From Luminiphilus sp. (GTDB lineage Bacteria; Pseudomonadota; Gammaproteobacteria; Pseudomonadales; Halieaceae): a DNA stretch of 64,000 nucleotides. The notes under the pieces were generated by a model. It saw only the letters and a program-made list of their open reading frames with translations, was not told the DNA's origin and did no database searches. The DNA lies in NCBI GenBank assembly GCA_028117185.1, contig JAOHHD010000004.1, positions 8,415-72,414 of the forward strand. The letters run 5' to 3'. Shown in pieces: positions 18,825 to 28,610 of this stretch (positions are counted from its first letter, which is position 1; every line of letters starts with the position of its first letter). Made by a program: the position numbers and the translations under genes.

Positions 18825-20621
18825 TTAGCCCTTTTCAGGGTAGGAGAGCGTGTTTTTCAGTCGCTGTTTTTCGCTCTCCGATAAATCTGGAAAAGGTAAG
18901 CCTTCACCTTGACGCCAGGACTCCAGTTTCGCGTCGACCTCTGCCAGCTTATCCACTGAGGCCTCTTGGAAATCGCGAAGCTGTAACACTTGTCCAGGCC
19001 CGGAAAAGATGGCGCCATTGTGATGCACAATTTCGATAATGCGGAGATTGAGGTCTTCTGCGACAGCGAGATATTCTTGGTACTCTTTAGTCATGATTTC
19101 TGCATCCAGCCGCATGACGGCGGTAGCGGCGGCAATGTCGGATAATCTGATGCTGATGGAATCTTGCTTCACCATGGGGTGCGCGGCAAATAATGCCCGG
19201 AACTCGCCCAAAATGGCGCGAAGTTGGTCGGGTGTCGGCATCTGTAGCTCGAGTAGTTTAAAAAATCGGATGCGGTCTCGTACCGAGAAATTCTCAATGT
19301 CGGCAGACGAAAACATAGAGTTAGGTACGGTCACCAAGGTACGGTCCTTTGTTCGCAAAGTTACCGAGCGCAGACCAATCTCCTCAACCATTCCTTTTGT
19401 CTCGCCAAAGCGGCACCAGTCGCCAGGCCGAATAGGCCTTGCGGTATACAGCGTGATGGCGCCGATCACGTTTTCTAATGTTTTTTGTGCCGCGAGTGCG
19501 ATAGCGATAGAGCCGACGCCTAGCCCGGTAATCAAGGTTGATACATTAAAGCCTGCCTGATCAGCCCACATCAGTGCGGCAGTCGTGGCAACAATGATGC
19601 GAACAATGACAATAACGGGCTTGATGAGCGCGACATATTCGATCTCGCCCAATAATTCGAGCTGCCGAATTTTGTAATCGCGGTAGAGGTTCAGTAAGCC
19701 GAAGGCGAAAATGACCGCGACAATATATTCGAGTGGCGAGGATTGCAGGTACGCGCGAGCCATTACCGATAGACCGAGCTGAGCGATGACGATGCGAATC
19801 AGCAGCACATACAAAATCAGCCTCAGAGGGGTGTGTAGAAAGCGCCGCAGCGCATGCCCCCATGGGTTAGCGATACGGCGCATCAGTCGCCTGACGATCT
19901 GGCTGACCCAGCCCGTTGCAAACCAACCGGCGATTAACGTAAACAGCAGTGTCGTAAACTGCCAATTACCCATACTCAAGATATAAAATTCAGGTAATGT
20001 CCGCGAAAGCCAAACGGCCAGATCGCTATAGCCGAGTTCATCCCACATATCGGGAATCCGAATGACGGTGGCATTGGCAATTTTCCAAGCGTACGTGCCG
20101 TTCGCCTCTTCCAGACGCTGCAGATAAATAGGAATGACCTCTTCGCTCAGCGTGACGGTGCCGGCTTGCTCGAGATCGTCTGGTAGCCCATCTTCTTGAT
20201 TGCCTTCGGCATCGCTACTAACCAAACTCAGATCGAGCACGTTTTGTTGCGCAAAAATAAAGAGCAATCCGCGCGCTAATGAGATGGGGTCAATGTCTGC
20301 GATCTCTGCCGGTACGTAGCGCAGGTCGAGGTACAGCGCTGCCAGAGACGGGTTGCCTTGGCGAAAGGCGTTATGCAGGGCGAACAGCGCTTGTTGGGGC
20401 GTTTGCGCCTTGCCCGGTTCAAAACCAGCCAGCAAGTTCGTTTCGAAAGCTTGATTTAATTCCTTAGTGCGTTCAATCAGCTCCGCGGCAGTGAGTCCGC
20501 TGTCGTGCTTTATTTTGGCGTTGGCCGCCATGACGCCTTTGCTTGTTTCTTCGGCGCTCACGGGGGCTGCGATCACTGCGCTGGTCATCGTCAACAGGCA
20601 GGCAAAAATAAACAGTCTCAT
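18825..20621 (-). CDS. MscS-family mechanosensitive ion channel protein
   Basis: This 598-residue membrane protein has a signal peptide (about 1-22), a periplasmic domain to about 205, several membrane segments, and an MscS core near residues 340-440. The pore-lining helix is GLGVGSIAIALAAQKTLENVIGA and the beta domain begins RPIRPGDWC. Such channels open when membrane tension rises and protect against hypoosmotic shock. It follows tatC by 16 bases and may be co-transcribed with the tat operon. It is longer than MscS and nearer to the MscS-like YbdG/YnaI-type proteins in layout. Confidence 0.9.
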   Translation of the reverse strand: MRLFIFACLLTMTSAVIAAPVSAEETSKGVMAANAKIKHDSGLTAAELIERTKELNQAFETNLLAGFEPGKAQTPQQALFALHNAFRQGNPSLAALYLDLRYVPAEIADIDPISLARGLLFIFAQQNVLDLSLVSSDAEGNQEDGLPDDLEQAGTVTLSEEVIPIYLQRLEEANGTYAWKIANATVIRIPDMWDELGYSDLAVWLSRTLPEFYILSMGNWQFTTLLFTLIAGWFATGWVSQIVRRLMRRIANPWGHALRRFLHTPLRLILYVLLIRIVIAQLGLSVMARAYLQSSPLEYIVAVIFAFGLLNLYRDYKIRQLELLGEIEYVALIKPVIVIVRIIVATTAALMWADQAGFNVSTLITGLGVGSIAIALAAQKTLENVIGAITLYTARPIRPGDWCRFGETKGMVEEIGLRSVTLRTKDRTLVTVPNSMFSSADIENFSVRDRIRFFKLLELQMPTPDQLRAILGEFRALFAAHPMVKQDSISIRLSDIAAATAVMRLDAEIMTKEYQEYLAVAEDLNLRIIEIVHHNGAIFSGPGQVLQLRDFQEASVDKLAEVDAKLESWRQGEGLPFPDLSESEKQRLKNTLSYPEKG

Positions 20622-20637
20622 CTTTCCTCCAGGAGGA

Positions 20638-21393
20638 TCACTGATCGCTCTGAGTGATGTGGGGCTTTGTCTCCAGTAGCCGGCCGAAGAATACGCCTAA
20701 TTCAAACAGTAACCACATTGGAATGGCCAGCAGTGATTGTGAAATGACGTCAGGTGGGGTGAGTAACATACCGAATACAAAACACCCCAAAATCAAGTAA
20801 GGCCGCTTGGCGGCTAGCGAATCTGCAGTGGTAGTGCCCGTCCAGATTAAGATCACAGCCACAATTGGCATCTCGAAGGCTATGCCAAAGGCCAGAAACA
20901 GCTTTAATACGAAATCTAAGTAGCTGTTGATGTCGGTCATCACCTGGACACTGTCGGGACCGACACTAGTGAAAAAGGCAAAGATGAGTGGGAACACCAC
21001 AAAATAGGCAAAGGCTGCTCCCGCATAGAACAGCAGTACGCTGGATGCTAACAGTGGAACCGCGATACGTTTTTCTTTTTGATACAACCCGGGCGCGATA
21101 AAGCCCCATATTTGAAAAAGAATGACTGGGATAGCGAGAAAAATCGCCAGCACTAGGCTGAGCTTAAAGGGAGTGAGAAAGGGAGATGCCACCCCGGTGG
21201 CGATCATGGTTGAACCCGCGGGCATCAGTTCTCTCAGTGGTGCCGATACAAAACCATAAATTTCGTTGGCAAAAGGAAAGAGCACGATAAATCCAACGAC
21301 TATGGCCAGGACTGCCCGCAATAAACGGTCACGCAATTCGGTCAGATGTGCAATCAGTGACATGGGCGGATCTTGTTCAGCAGTGTCGCTCAT
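20638..21393 (-). CDS. tatC: Sec-independent protein translocase TatC
   Basis: TatC is the polytopic inner-membrane subunit that recognises twin-arginine signal peptides. The 251-residue protein has six membrane helices and the N-terminal block [15 protein letters not shown], including the conserved glutamate used in signal binding. It overlaps tatB by four bases at its start. It is part of the hisI-hisE-tatABC run seen in many gammaproteobacteria. Confidence 0.97.
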   Translation of the reverse strand: MSDTAEQDPPMSLIAHLTELRDRLLRAVLAIVVGFIVLFPFANEIYGFVSAPLRELMPAGSTMIATGVASPFLTPFKLSLVLAIFLAIPVILFQIWGFIAPGLYQKEKRIAVPLLASSVLLFYAGAAFAYFVVFPLIFAFFTSVGPDSVQVMTDINSYLDFVLKLFLAFGIAFEMPIVAVILIWTGTTTADSLAAKRPYLILGCFVFGMLLTPPDVISQSLLAIPMWLLFELGVFFGRLLETKPHITQSDQ

Positions 21394-21761
21394 GCTGTGC
21401 TGGCGTTATTTTTGCTGTCGTCGACTGATTGATCCGGCTCGCCAGTGCGAGTCGGCACCGGGTCATGATGATCGGTCGTATCCGTCGCGAGTTGCGTCAG
21501 AGACTGTACCTCCTGCTCAACGGCGCTCGATCCGGCATTGATTTGTTGTTCTAACGCTTGTGACTCTGTTTTCAGATTTTGCAGAATCTCATCATTGTGC
21601 AGTTCACGTCGTACCTCTGTTCTAATCTGATCAAAGCTGCGCCGAAAACGATTAACCCAGGCAAGTGTCGTCCTTACCGCGCCTGGCAGTTGTTCTGGGC
21701 CGATGACCAAGAGGCCCACTACGCCAATCAACAAGAGCTCAGCAAAGCCAATATCGAACAC
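21390..21761 (-). CDS. tatB: Sec-independent protein translocase TatB
   Basis: TatB has one N-terminal membrane helix, an amphipathic helix and an acidic, disordered tail, with 123 residues in all. It opens [26 protein letters not shown], which includes the conserved glutamate in the membrane segment and the GPEQLP hinge. With TatC it forms the signal-peptide receptor. It lies 15 bases after tatA and overlaps tatC. Confidence 0.96.
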   Translation of the reverse strand: MFDIGFAELLLIGVVGLLVIGPEQLPGAVRTTLAWVNRFRRSFDQIRTEVRRELHNDEILQNLKTESQALEQQINAGSSAVEQEVQSLTQLATDTTDHHDPVPTRTGEPDQSVDDSKNNASTA

Positions 21762-21776
21762 GATCGGGTGCTCCGG

Positions 21777-22034
21777 TTACGCGGGCGGCTTATCGTGATC
21801 GCTTTCCTCGCGTGCTGCAGTCGAGCCTGCAGACTCCGGATGGCTGCCTTCGCGCTCAACCGACGCGCTGACCGGTTCTGACTCAGGTTTATCTTGCTTC
21901 ATGCTGTCCCGAAAGCCTTTGATCGCGCTGCCCAAATCACCCCCAATGTTGCGTAATCTCGATGTCCCGAAGAGCATTACAACGATTGCAAGGATGACAA
22001 GCAGTTGCCAAATACTGATTCCGCCAAGACCCAT
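21777..22034 (-). CDS. tatA: Sec-independent protein translocase TatA
   Basis: TatA oligomerises to form the passage for folded proteins. The 85-residue protein has a membrane helix ([18 protein letters not shown]), the FG hinge, and an amphipathic helix with [17 protein letters not shown], then a charged tail. It sits between hisE and tatB in the usual order. Gene order, not sequence alone, separates it from TatE. Confidence 0.96.
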   Translation of the reverse strand: MGLGGISIWQLLVILAIVVMLFGTSRLRNIGGDLGSAIKGFRDSMKQDKPESEPVSASVEREGSHPESAGSTAAREESDHDKPPA

Positions 22035-22070
22035 AGTGTTTCTCCCTGTCCTTATGCCTCTTCTGAGGCG

Positions 22071-22406
22071 TCATGTATGGCTGTTACGAGAGGCCTTTTC
22101 CGTTAGTCCTGATAGGCCCATTCGTTTATCGAGTACCTCCAGTACGGCCGTATGATTAGCATCGAGGTGCGAGAGCATGACGAGCGTATGAAACCACAGG
22201 TCCGCTACTTCATCGATGAGCGCTGCTCGCTCGCCCCCTTGCGCCGTGTCTTTTGCGGCAAGGACCACCTCAATCGCTTCCTCACCTACTTTTTCTAAAA
22301 TCTTATTTAAGCCTTGCGCATGCAAAGAGGCGACATAGGAACTGTCCGCCGCAGCGGTTTTTCGCGCTAACAGAATTTCGTCTAGGGCTGTGAGTACGTC
22401 AGTCAT
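22071..22406 (-). CDS. hisE: Phosphoribosyl-ATP pyrophosphatase
   Basis: HisE hydrolyses phosphoribosyl-ATP to phosphoribosyl-AMP in the second step of histidine synthesis. The 111-residue protein has the all-alpha MazG-like fold with metal-binding motifs [12 protein letters not shown] and [13 protein letters not shown]. It is separate from HisI, and its start abuts the hisI stop directly. Confidence 0.96.
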   Translation of the reverse strand: MTDVLTALDEILLARKTAAADSSYVASLHAQGLNKILEKVGEEAIEVVLAAKDTAQGGERAALIDEVADLWFHTLVMLSHLDANHTAVLEVLDKRMGLSGLTEKASRNSHT

Positions 22407-22781
22407 TCAGTGGTCCTCAGTTAACTGCCACGTATTATCGACCCATGAGTAAAAGAAACAGGTTCGGCGTCCCGTATGGCAAGCTCCCGCGCCATTTTGC
22501 TGCACCTGCAGCAAAAGTGTATCGCCATCACAGTCTAGTCTGATGTCGATGAGTGCCTGAGTGTTGCCAGAGGTCTCTCCTTTGCGCCACAGGGCTTGTC
22601 GGGATCGTGACCAGTAAATCACCTGTCGTTGAGACAGTGTCAACGACAGTGCCTCTGCATTCATCCAGGCAACCATGAGCACTTCGCCTGTTTCATGATC
22701 TTGAGTGACGACGGGGATAAGACCCTGCTCATTCCAGCGAGGGGCAATAGTTGTAGGGGTCTGGGCGTCAAGTGCTGTCAT
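22407..22781 (-). CDS. hisI: Phosphoribosyl-AMP cyclohydrolase
   Basis: HisI opens the adenine ring of phosphoribosyl-AMP in the third step of histidine synthesis. The 124-residue protein has [43 protein letters not shown] and the cysteine-rich [12 protein letters not shown] zinc site. The ATG at 22781 was chosen because it gives the family length and leaves ubiB, ending at 22811, without overlap. A longer frame would enter the end of ubiB. Confidence 0.95.
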   Translation of the reverse strand: MTALDAQTPTTIAPRWNEQGLIPVVTQDHETGEVLMVAWMNAEALSLTLSQRQVIYWSRSRQALWRKGETSGNTQALIDIRLDCDGDTLLLQVQQNGAGACHTGRRTCFFYSWVDNTWQLTEDH

Positions 22782-22810
22782 GTGAGTAGTATGCCAGAGG
22801 TGTGGGCGGG

Positions 22811-24379
22811 TTACCGGTGCCGCAAAAAGATCGCGCAAAGTAGGCAGACGCTACCCAGAATCAGCCAGCCCAGCCCCGCGATCGACTGAGCGATGCCAAA
22901 ACCAAGCGCTAATGCGCCCAGACCGGTTAAGGGCAATACCCACTTTGGCGCGGACACCACAGGTGCCTGTTGCTTTCGAGGCTGCCGTAGCTGCGTTAGC
23001 ACCAGGTCGGGTAATAGTGGCAGCGACTCCAGCAGCGCCGGTGCATCTTCTTGCAGTCGTTTGCTCACGGTCTGCAGTGAATATCGCTCCGCGAGCCATT
23101 GCTCGAGGAATGGCTTGGCGGTGTCCCACAGATTCAATGCCGGATAAAGCTGCCTGCCGAGCCCCTCGATATTGAGCAGGGTCTTCTGCAGCAGCACAAG
23201 CTGTGGTTGCACCTGCATATCGAACTGTCCCGCGGTGCGGAATAAGTTGACCACCATGTGACCGAATGAAATCTCTGACAGTGGTCGTTCGAATACCGGC
23301 TCACACAGCGTGCGCATGGCTGATTCAAATTCCGCGATCGGCGTATCGGCGGATATCCAGCCACACTCGATATGCAGTTTGGCGCAGAGCCGATAATCTT
23401 GTTGAAAAATAGCGAGCAAATTGCGTGCTAGATAATACAGATCTTGGTCGTCGAGTTGACCGACAATCGCACAGTCCACCGCAATGTAACGAGGATCTTC
23501 TGGGGCCGTGCAGTCAACAAAGATATTGCCGGGATGCATGTCAGCGTGGAAAAAACTATCGCGAAATACTTGAGTGAAAAAAATCTCTACTCCACGTTCC
23601 GCCAGTAATTTCACATCAACCTGCTTCGCACGTAACGTGTCCATATCACTGATTGGGACGCCATAGATTCTCTCAGTGACCATGACGTGCTGAGTGGTTA
23701 ATGGCCAGTGAACTGCAGGCACATAGACCAGATCACCGGCTTGGAAATGACGTTTTAACTGCGACGCATTAGCGGCTTCACGCTGCAGATCAAGCTCGCC
23801 ATGGATAATCCGCTCATATTCTTCAACCACTTCGACGGGTCTAAGCCGTCGTCCACTGCGGGTCCAGCGAGCCAGTAGTGTCGCGACGTGACGAAGAATT
23901 TTAAGGTCCTGAGCAATGGTCCGTTCGATGCCGGGCCGCAAGACCTTCACAACAACATCAGAGCCGTCTGCAAGTCGAGCACCATGAACTTGTGCCACTG
24001 ATGCAGCGGCCAGCGGATTAGCATCAAATTCGGCAAAGCAGTCATTCAGGGGGCTTCCCAGTGCCTGCTCGATGCGCTGAATGGCTTCGTTGGCAGGAAA
24101 GGGAGCAACCTGATCTTGCAGTAACGCCAGTTCATCGGCGATATCGAGTGGTAATAAATCTCGACGTGTTGATAGCAGTTGCCCGAACTTAACAAAAACG
24201 GGACCCAAATCTTCTAGCGCCCGGCGCAGCCGTTCACCTCTGGGGGTGCTCTTTGCCACAGATGTGACGGGGAACGCGCGCAGCAGTAACACCAGCAACG
24301 TGGGTCTTTGCGTTGGGGGTAAGAGCTGATCCAGTCGGTAGTGCGCCGCCGTGCGGTAGAACGCAATCAAACGGCTCAT
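22811..24379 (-). CDS. ubiB: Ubiquinone biosynthesis regulatory kinase-like UbiB
   Basis: UbiB is an atypical kinase-like ATPase of the ABC1/COQ8 family needed for ubiquinone synthesis. The 522-residue protein shows the KxGQ motif [16 protein letters not shown], an Ala-rich nucleotide loop ([11 protein letters not shown]), and the metal-binding [11 protein letters not shown] block. Two C-terminal hydrophobic segments (about 480-520) anchor it in the inner membrane. Its ATG overlaps the ubiJ stop by four bases (ATGA). Confidence 0.96.
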   Translation of the reverse strand: MSRLIAFYRTAAHYRLDQLLPPTQRPTLLVLLLRAFPVTSVAKSTPRGERLRRALEDLGPVFVKFGQLLSTRRDLLPLDIADELALLQDQVAPFPANEAIQRIEQALGSPLNDCFAEFDANPLAAASVAQVHGARLADGSDVVVKVLRPGIERTIAQDLKILRHVATLLARWTRSGRRLRPVEVVEEYERIIHGELDLQREAANASQLKRHFQAGDLVYVPAVHWPLTTQHVMVTERIYGVPISDMDTLRAKQVDVKLLAERGVEIFFTQVFRDSFFHADMHPGNIFVDCTAPEDPRYIAVDCAIVGQLDDQDLYYLARNLLAIFQQDYRLCAKLHIECGWISADTPIAEFESAMRTLCEPVFERPLSEISFGHMVVNLFRTAGQFDMQVQPQLVLLQKTLLNIEGLGRQLYPALNLWDTAKPFLEQWLAERYSLQTVSKRLQEDAPALLESLPLLPDLVLTQLRQPRKQQAPVVSAPKWVLPLTGLGALALGFGIAQSIAGLGWLILGSVCLLCAIFLRHR

Positions 24380-25023
24380 GACTGCCCTCGCGTTTGTTCG
24401 ACTTTGGCGCGCAATTTTTCGAGTTTATTGTGTACGCGATCGACTTGCATCGATAGAGACTGCACGGCATCAAAAAAATATTCGAGCTCTGCTTTTGGCG
24501 GGGTTAAACGCGCTTCTTCTAAGACAAACTCTGAGACCTGCCGCCGCAAGCTGGCGCGGGCGCTTTCTCCCCAGCGAAAAATGCTGCGCAGTGTTTCTGC
24601 AATCTGGTGACCCATGACGTCACCGAGTGTTGCTACTAACGGTGCCTCCCAGTCGATATCCATACGCGAAATAACTTGCTGAAGCGCAATGAGGCTGGCG
24701 CTATTGCCTTCTAGCTCAATGCCACTATTGATCAGGACCGCTGCGGGATCCTGAGAAGCAGCCAAAGATGCAAAGTCCTCTACTGTGCCGCGCACAAACG
24801 CAGCGGTAGGTAGCTCGCAGTGCGCCATGAGCCGCGCTTCGGTGCCAGAGATGATGTCGAGATAGACTGTCAAATCGAGTGTTGTCACTTCGACACCCAG
24901 TACGGTGCCAGCGAGTCCAGCGAGCTCATCGTGCGAGGTAGGCGACAACGCGATCGCTTCGTTCAATGCACGTTCGACACCCGCAAGCGCAGCACTCAAT
25001 AACGCAGGGTCGTGCTGGGTCAC
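24376..25023 (-). CDS. ubiJ: Ubiquinone biosynthesis accessory factor UbiJ
   Basis: UbiJ carries an SCP2 lipid-binding domain (about residues 20-115) that holds the hydrophobic quinone intermediates for the Ubi enzymes. The C-terminal part, about 180-212, is a coiled coil. The 215-residue length fits. The GTG start at 25023 overlaps the ubiE stop by four bases, so ubiE-ubiJ-ubiB are translationally coupled. Confidence 0.93.
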   Translation of the reverse strand: MTQHDPALLSAALAGVERALNEAIALSPTSHDELAGLAGTVLGVEVTTLDLTVYLDIISGTEARLMAHCELPTAAFVRGTVEDFASLAASQDPAAVLINSGIELEGNSASLIALQQVISRMDIDWEAPLVATLGDVMGHQIAETLRSIFRWGESARASLRRQVSEFVLEEARLTPPKAELEYFFDAVQSLSMQVDRVHNKLEKLRAKVEQTRGQS

Positions 25024-25796
25024 GCTTTAAAGCCTTGATGGAGTGCTACGACACCCCCTGTCATATTGTGGTAGCGGCAATTGGCGAACCCCGCCGTCTC
25101 TATCATTTCCAGCAGCGTTTCTTGGTCAGGGTGTTGGCGGATTGACTCTGCCAAATAGCGGTAGCTTTCTGCATCCTGCGCAATCAGTCGACCCATCGCG
25201 GGCAATATTTGAAACGAATACTGATCGTATATCTTGCCTAGCAGGGCCGAGGTGGGCTTGGAAAATTCCAATACCAATAATCTGCCGCCGGGTCGCAAGA
25301 CCCGCAACATGGAGCGTAGCGCCATGGCTTTATCCGTAACATTACGCAGACCAAAAACCATCGTAATGCAGTCAATACTATTGTCGTCAAAGGGCAAGTG
25401 CTGCGCGTCGGCTTGAACGACTTGCACATTACCCGTCGCCCCTTTATCGATAAGTCGGTCGCGCCCCACCGTTAGCATTGCCGCATTAATGTCCGCCAGA
25501 ATAACCTGGCCCTCTGGCCCCACTAAGCGCGAAAATTTGGCCGCTAGATCACCGGTGCCGCCAGCGATATCTAAAACCGTTTGCCCCGGCCGTACCGCAC
25601 TGAGTTCAATCGTGAATCGTTTCCAAATGCGATGAATCCCACCCGACATGAGGTCGTTCATTAAGTCGTAACGCCCGGCAACAGAGTCAAAGACGCCCCG
25701 CACCATGCCGGCCTTATCGCCCCGATTAACGCGGCTAAAACCAAAGTCGGTGGTGTTGTCCTCTTCGTGAGGAGTGCTGGTGGTATCGTCTGTCAT
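25020..25796 (-). CDS. ubiE: Ubiquinone/menaquinone C-methyltransferase
   Basis: UbiE is the SAM-dependent C-methyltransferase of ubiquinone synthesis. The protein has about 258 residues. It shows [26 protein letters not shown] near the N terminus, the SAM-binding [12 protein letters not shown] and the motif [10 protein letters not shown]. The ATG at 25796 is preferred over a TTG at 25826, since ten more residues show no similarity. It heads the ubiE-ubiJ-ubiB-hisI-hisE-tatABC run. Confidence 0.96.
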   Translation of the reverse strand: MTDDTTSTPHEEDNTTDFGFSRVNRGDKAGMVRGVFDSVAGRYDLMNDLMSGGIHRIWKRFTIELSAVRPGQTVLDIAGGTGDLAAKFSRLVGPEGQVILADINAAMLTVGRDRLIDKGATGNVQVVQADAQHLPFDDNSIDCITMVFGLRNVTDKAMALRSMLRVLRPGGRLLVLEFSKPTSALLGKIYDQYSFQILPAMGRLIAQDAESYRYLAESIRQHPDQETLLEMIETAGFANCRYHNMTGGVVALHQGFKA

Positions 25797-25871
25797 ATCC
25801 CAGTGCTCACTGTTGCCCTGTGGCAACTCCGTTAATGGACCGGCCAGTGTACCTGAGCAGCGAGTGTCTGT

Positions 25872-26267
25872 TCAGGGCTGAAAATGTAGCACTTGTGACT
25901 CAGCATCCCTAGATTTCCCGGCCGCAGCAAGCTGCTGCAAGTATTGATGCCAATAGTGATCTTGCTTTTCGGCCAGATCGCGCAGGTAGGCCCAGCTATA
26001 CAGGCCGGAGTCGTGTCCATCATCAAACGTGATTTGAGCCGCATAGTGCCCGACGGGTGCAATCGCCACAATTTCCACCGATGACTTGCCAGTCTGTAGG
26101 ACCTCTTGTCCAGCGCCGTGGCCTCGCACTTCTGCGGAGGGAGAAAAGACACGCAAGTACTCTGCGCTGAGTTCGAACGCCATATTATCCTCAAACGTGA
26201 GTTCGAGTTTTCGCCGGCTGCGGGCGTAATGCAGTCGGGTAACGCGCTGTGGTGTTGTGTCGCTCAT
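25872..26267 (-). CDS. DUF971 protein (gamma-butyrobetaine hydroxylase N-terminal-like)
   Basis: This 131-residue single-domain protein has the family blocks TRLHYARSRRKLELTFED, LSAEYLRVFSPSAEVRGHG and GHDSGLYSWAYLRDL. The fold matches the N-terminal zinc domain of gamma-butyrobetaine hydroxylase. Its cellular role is not established. In many relatives it follows hslU, but here it directly follows the SPOR gene with a four-base overlap, and hslVU are absent. Confidence 0.9.
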   Translation of the reverse strand: MSDTTPQRVTRLHYARSRRKLELTFEDNMAFELSAEYLRVFSPSAEVRGHGAGQEVLQTGKSSVEIVAIAPVGHYAAQITFDDGHDSGLYSWAYLRDLAEKQDHYWHQYLQQLAAAGKSRDAESQVLHFQP

Positions 26268-26830
26268 GGCGATTCCCGTTTCAGCAGTAGCGTATCCATA
26301 TTAGCTTGTGCTGCCATAGAGCGGGCACGCGCTATTTCAGAGCGGCTTGCAAAGGGCCCCATAGTGACCCGATACCAGCGACCATTGTCTCCGTTAGTGA
26401 GCTCGACCGAGGCCTCTAGTCCAAGCAGTGCGAGTTCCCCCCGCCGTCGATCAGCATCGGCCTCCTGCCTGAATGAGCCGATTTGCAGTAAGTATTGCGC
26501 CATATGAGTATCACCAGCGGTCAGCTCGGCTGGCTCAATGTCCGGCGTTAAATCGACTTCCTCGTTCGGTAAAACCGTGTCAAAAATAAATTGGGGCACT
26601 GGCTCAACCACCACCGTGGGCGCGGGTATTGCTCCTGTTACCGCGACGGGGTCTGGTTGCGCTATCCAATGGTTAATACTGAGCGTCGCCATCACCCCGG
26701 TTAGCGCGCCCGCAATAGCACCGTGGAGATGCGCCTTGGTTAATGTCGGCGGGGCGTTGTGAGTATTCTGCCCGGCGTTATGACGCGTTGCGGCGGATTT
26801 GGGCTTTTGTGTTTGCGGCGACCTAGCCAT
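26264..26830 (-). CDS. SPOR-domain protein (FtsN-like position)
   Basis: This 188-residue protein has a short cytoplasmic tail, one membrane helix (about 37-53), a proline-rich linker and a C-terminal SPOR domain (about 108-185). The domain is visible as YLLQIGSFRQEADADRRRGE and GRWYRVTMGPF. SPOR domains bind denuded septal peptidoglycan, so a divisome role is likely. The position just after argS is that of ftsN-like genes in Pseudomonas and relatives. Confidence 0.9.
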   Translation of the reverse strand: MARSPQTQKPKSAATRHNAGQNTHNAPPTLTKAHLHGAIAGALTGVMATLSINHWIAQPDPVAVTGAIPAPTVVVEPVPQFIFDTVLPNEEVDLTPDIEPAELTAGDTHMAQYLLQIGSFRQEADADRRRGELALLGLEASVELTNGDNGRWYRVTMGPFASRSEIARARSMAAQANMDTLLLKRESP

Positions 26831-26832
26831 AA

Positions 26833-28518
26833 CTACATTGACTCAGGCGCAGAAACACCCAGTAGATCAAGGCCGCTAGCAATGACCTGCTGGGTTGCCG
26901 CAACCAGTGCGAGTCTCGCACGGGCCGTGTCAGGTGCTGCGTCGAGAATTTTGTGGGCATTGTAAAAGCTGTGAAAGTCGGCGGCGATCTGGCGAAGATA
27001 ATTCGCTATATCATGCGGCTCAAGTCGTTCGGCGGCGGCGACAACTACATCGGGGAATCGGGCTAAGTTAATGATCAGGCCTAGGGTCTCAGGTTCAGTC
27101 AGGGTGTCAACATGAGGCAGTCCGGCCAGGGCGCCCTGTTCACCTAATAATATTTTTGCCTTGAGGAGCAAGCTGGCGCAGCGTGCGTGTGCGTACTGAA
27201 TGTAATAAACCGGATTTTCGTTACTGCGCGCAAGCGCTAAATCGATATCAAACGTTAACTGCGAGGTCGGCGCTCGAGCGACTAAGAAAAACCGCGTGGC
27301 ATCGCACCCCACCCACTCGATCAGGTCCCGCAGCGTCACATAGCTGCCGGCGCGCTTCGATAGCTTCACTTCATCGCCATCTCGCATCACCGTCACCATT
27401 TGGTGTAGCACATACTCGGGCCACCCCTTGGGAATACCCACGTCGAGGCCCTGTAGACCGGCGCGGACTCGAGTGATGGTGCTGTGGTGATCGGCACCTT
27501 GTTCATTGATTACCCGCTCAAAGCCCCGCTGCCACTTGTCGTGATGGTAGGCGACATCGGGTACGAAGTAGGTATAACCGCCATCCCGTTTGCGCATCAC
27601 GCGGTCTTTGTCGTCGCCAAAATCTGTCGTTTTGAGCCATAACGCCTCTTGGTCCTCATAGGTATGACCATTGCCTTCCAATGTCGTCACGGTGGTGGCG
27701 ACTGCACCTGACTCGTAAAGCGAGGACTCTAGAAAATAGCGATCGAACAGAACTGAGAATGAGCGCAGATCTTGATCTTGTTCACGACGGAGGCAGGCGA
27801 CAGAAAATGCTTGAATAGCGTCAAGGTTATTCAGATCGCCATCTGCAGTAATGGTGCGATCGGCAGCTTGCACGGTATCACCTGCTTGATAAGCAGCGGC
27901 AACATCCTCGATATACTCGCCGCGATACCCGTCTACTGGCCATTCTGGATCGTCGGGTCCTTTGCCTTTGGCCCGGGCCTGAACCGACAGCGCCAAGTTA
28001 TTAATTTGCTGTCCTGCATCGTTGTAGTAAAACTCGCGCTGAACCGACCAGCCCGTGGCGGTGAGCAGTCGTCCGAGAGAATCGCCAATGGCGGCGCCCC
28101 TACCGTGGCCAACATGGAGCGGTCCAGTTGGGTTTGCCGAGACAAATTCCACCTGCACTCGCCGCCCACGGCCAATATCACAGCGACCATATTGATCCCT
28201 AGCTTCCAAGATAGTGCCAATGACAGCGGTATGCTGGCTGGCCCTAATAAAAAAGTTGATAAATCCAGGCCCTGCAATATCGGTGCGCTCAATCAGCGTG
28301 TTATCGGGCAGTGCGGCAATCAGTTGTGTCGCTAGATCTCTCGGTGGGATTTTCGCTTGCTTGGCTAAAACCATAGCGATGTTGCATGACAAGTCGCCAT
28401 GCGCGGCATCTTTTGGGTGATCGATCTGTGGCATGACATCGGGCATGACCGGCAGCACGTTCTCCGATACGAGTTTTTGTAACCCTGAAGTAATCAGCGT
28501 AGCCAGTTCAGATTTCAT
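26833..28518 (-). CDS. argS: Arginyl-tRNA synthetase
   Basis: ArgS charges tRNA-Arg. The 561-residue class I synthetase has an Add-1 N-terminal domain, the HIGH-type motif in NPTGPLHVGHGRG and a KMSKS-type loop KLSKRAGSYVTL. The C-terminal DALR anticodon-binding domain ends the protein. The SPOR gene starts two bases downstream. Confidence 0.97.
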   Translation of the reverse strand: MKSELATLITSGLQKLVSENVLPVMPDVMPQIDHPKDAAHGDLSCNIAMVLAKQAKIPPRDLATQLIAALPDNTLIERTDIAGPGFINFFIRASQHTAVIGTILEARDQYGRCDIGRGRRVQVEFVSANPTGPLHVGHGRGAAIGDSLGRLLTATGWSVQREFYYNDAGQQINNLALSVQARAKGKGPDDPEWPVDGYRGEYIEDVAAAYQAGDTVQAADRTITADGDLNNLDAIQAFSVACLRREQDQDLRSFSVLFDRYFLESSLYESGAVATTVTTLEGNGHTYEDQEALWLKTTDFGDDKDRVMRKRDGGYTYFVPDVAYHHDKWQRGFERVINEQGADHHSTITRVRAGLQGLDVGIPKGWPEYVLHQMVTVMRDGDEVKLSKRAGSYVTLRDLIEWVGCDATRFFLVARAPTSQLTFDIDLALARSNENPVYYIQYAHARCASLLLKAKILLGEQGALAGLPHVDTLTEPETLGLIINLARFPDVVVAAAERLEPHDIANYLRQIAADFHSFYNAHKILDAAPDTARARLALVAATQQVIASGLDLLGVSAPESM

Positions 28519-28610
28519 GGTCGTCCTGTCAAAGTTATGCCTTGCTGCGCGGGTCGCACGGCTAAGTGAGCATTATCGCCGACCCATCGGGCCGGCTCCA
28601 GCCAAGGAAG

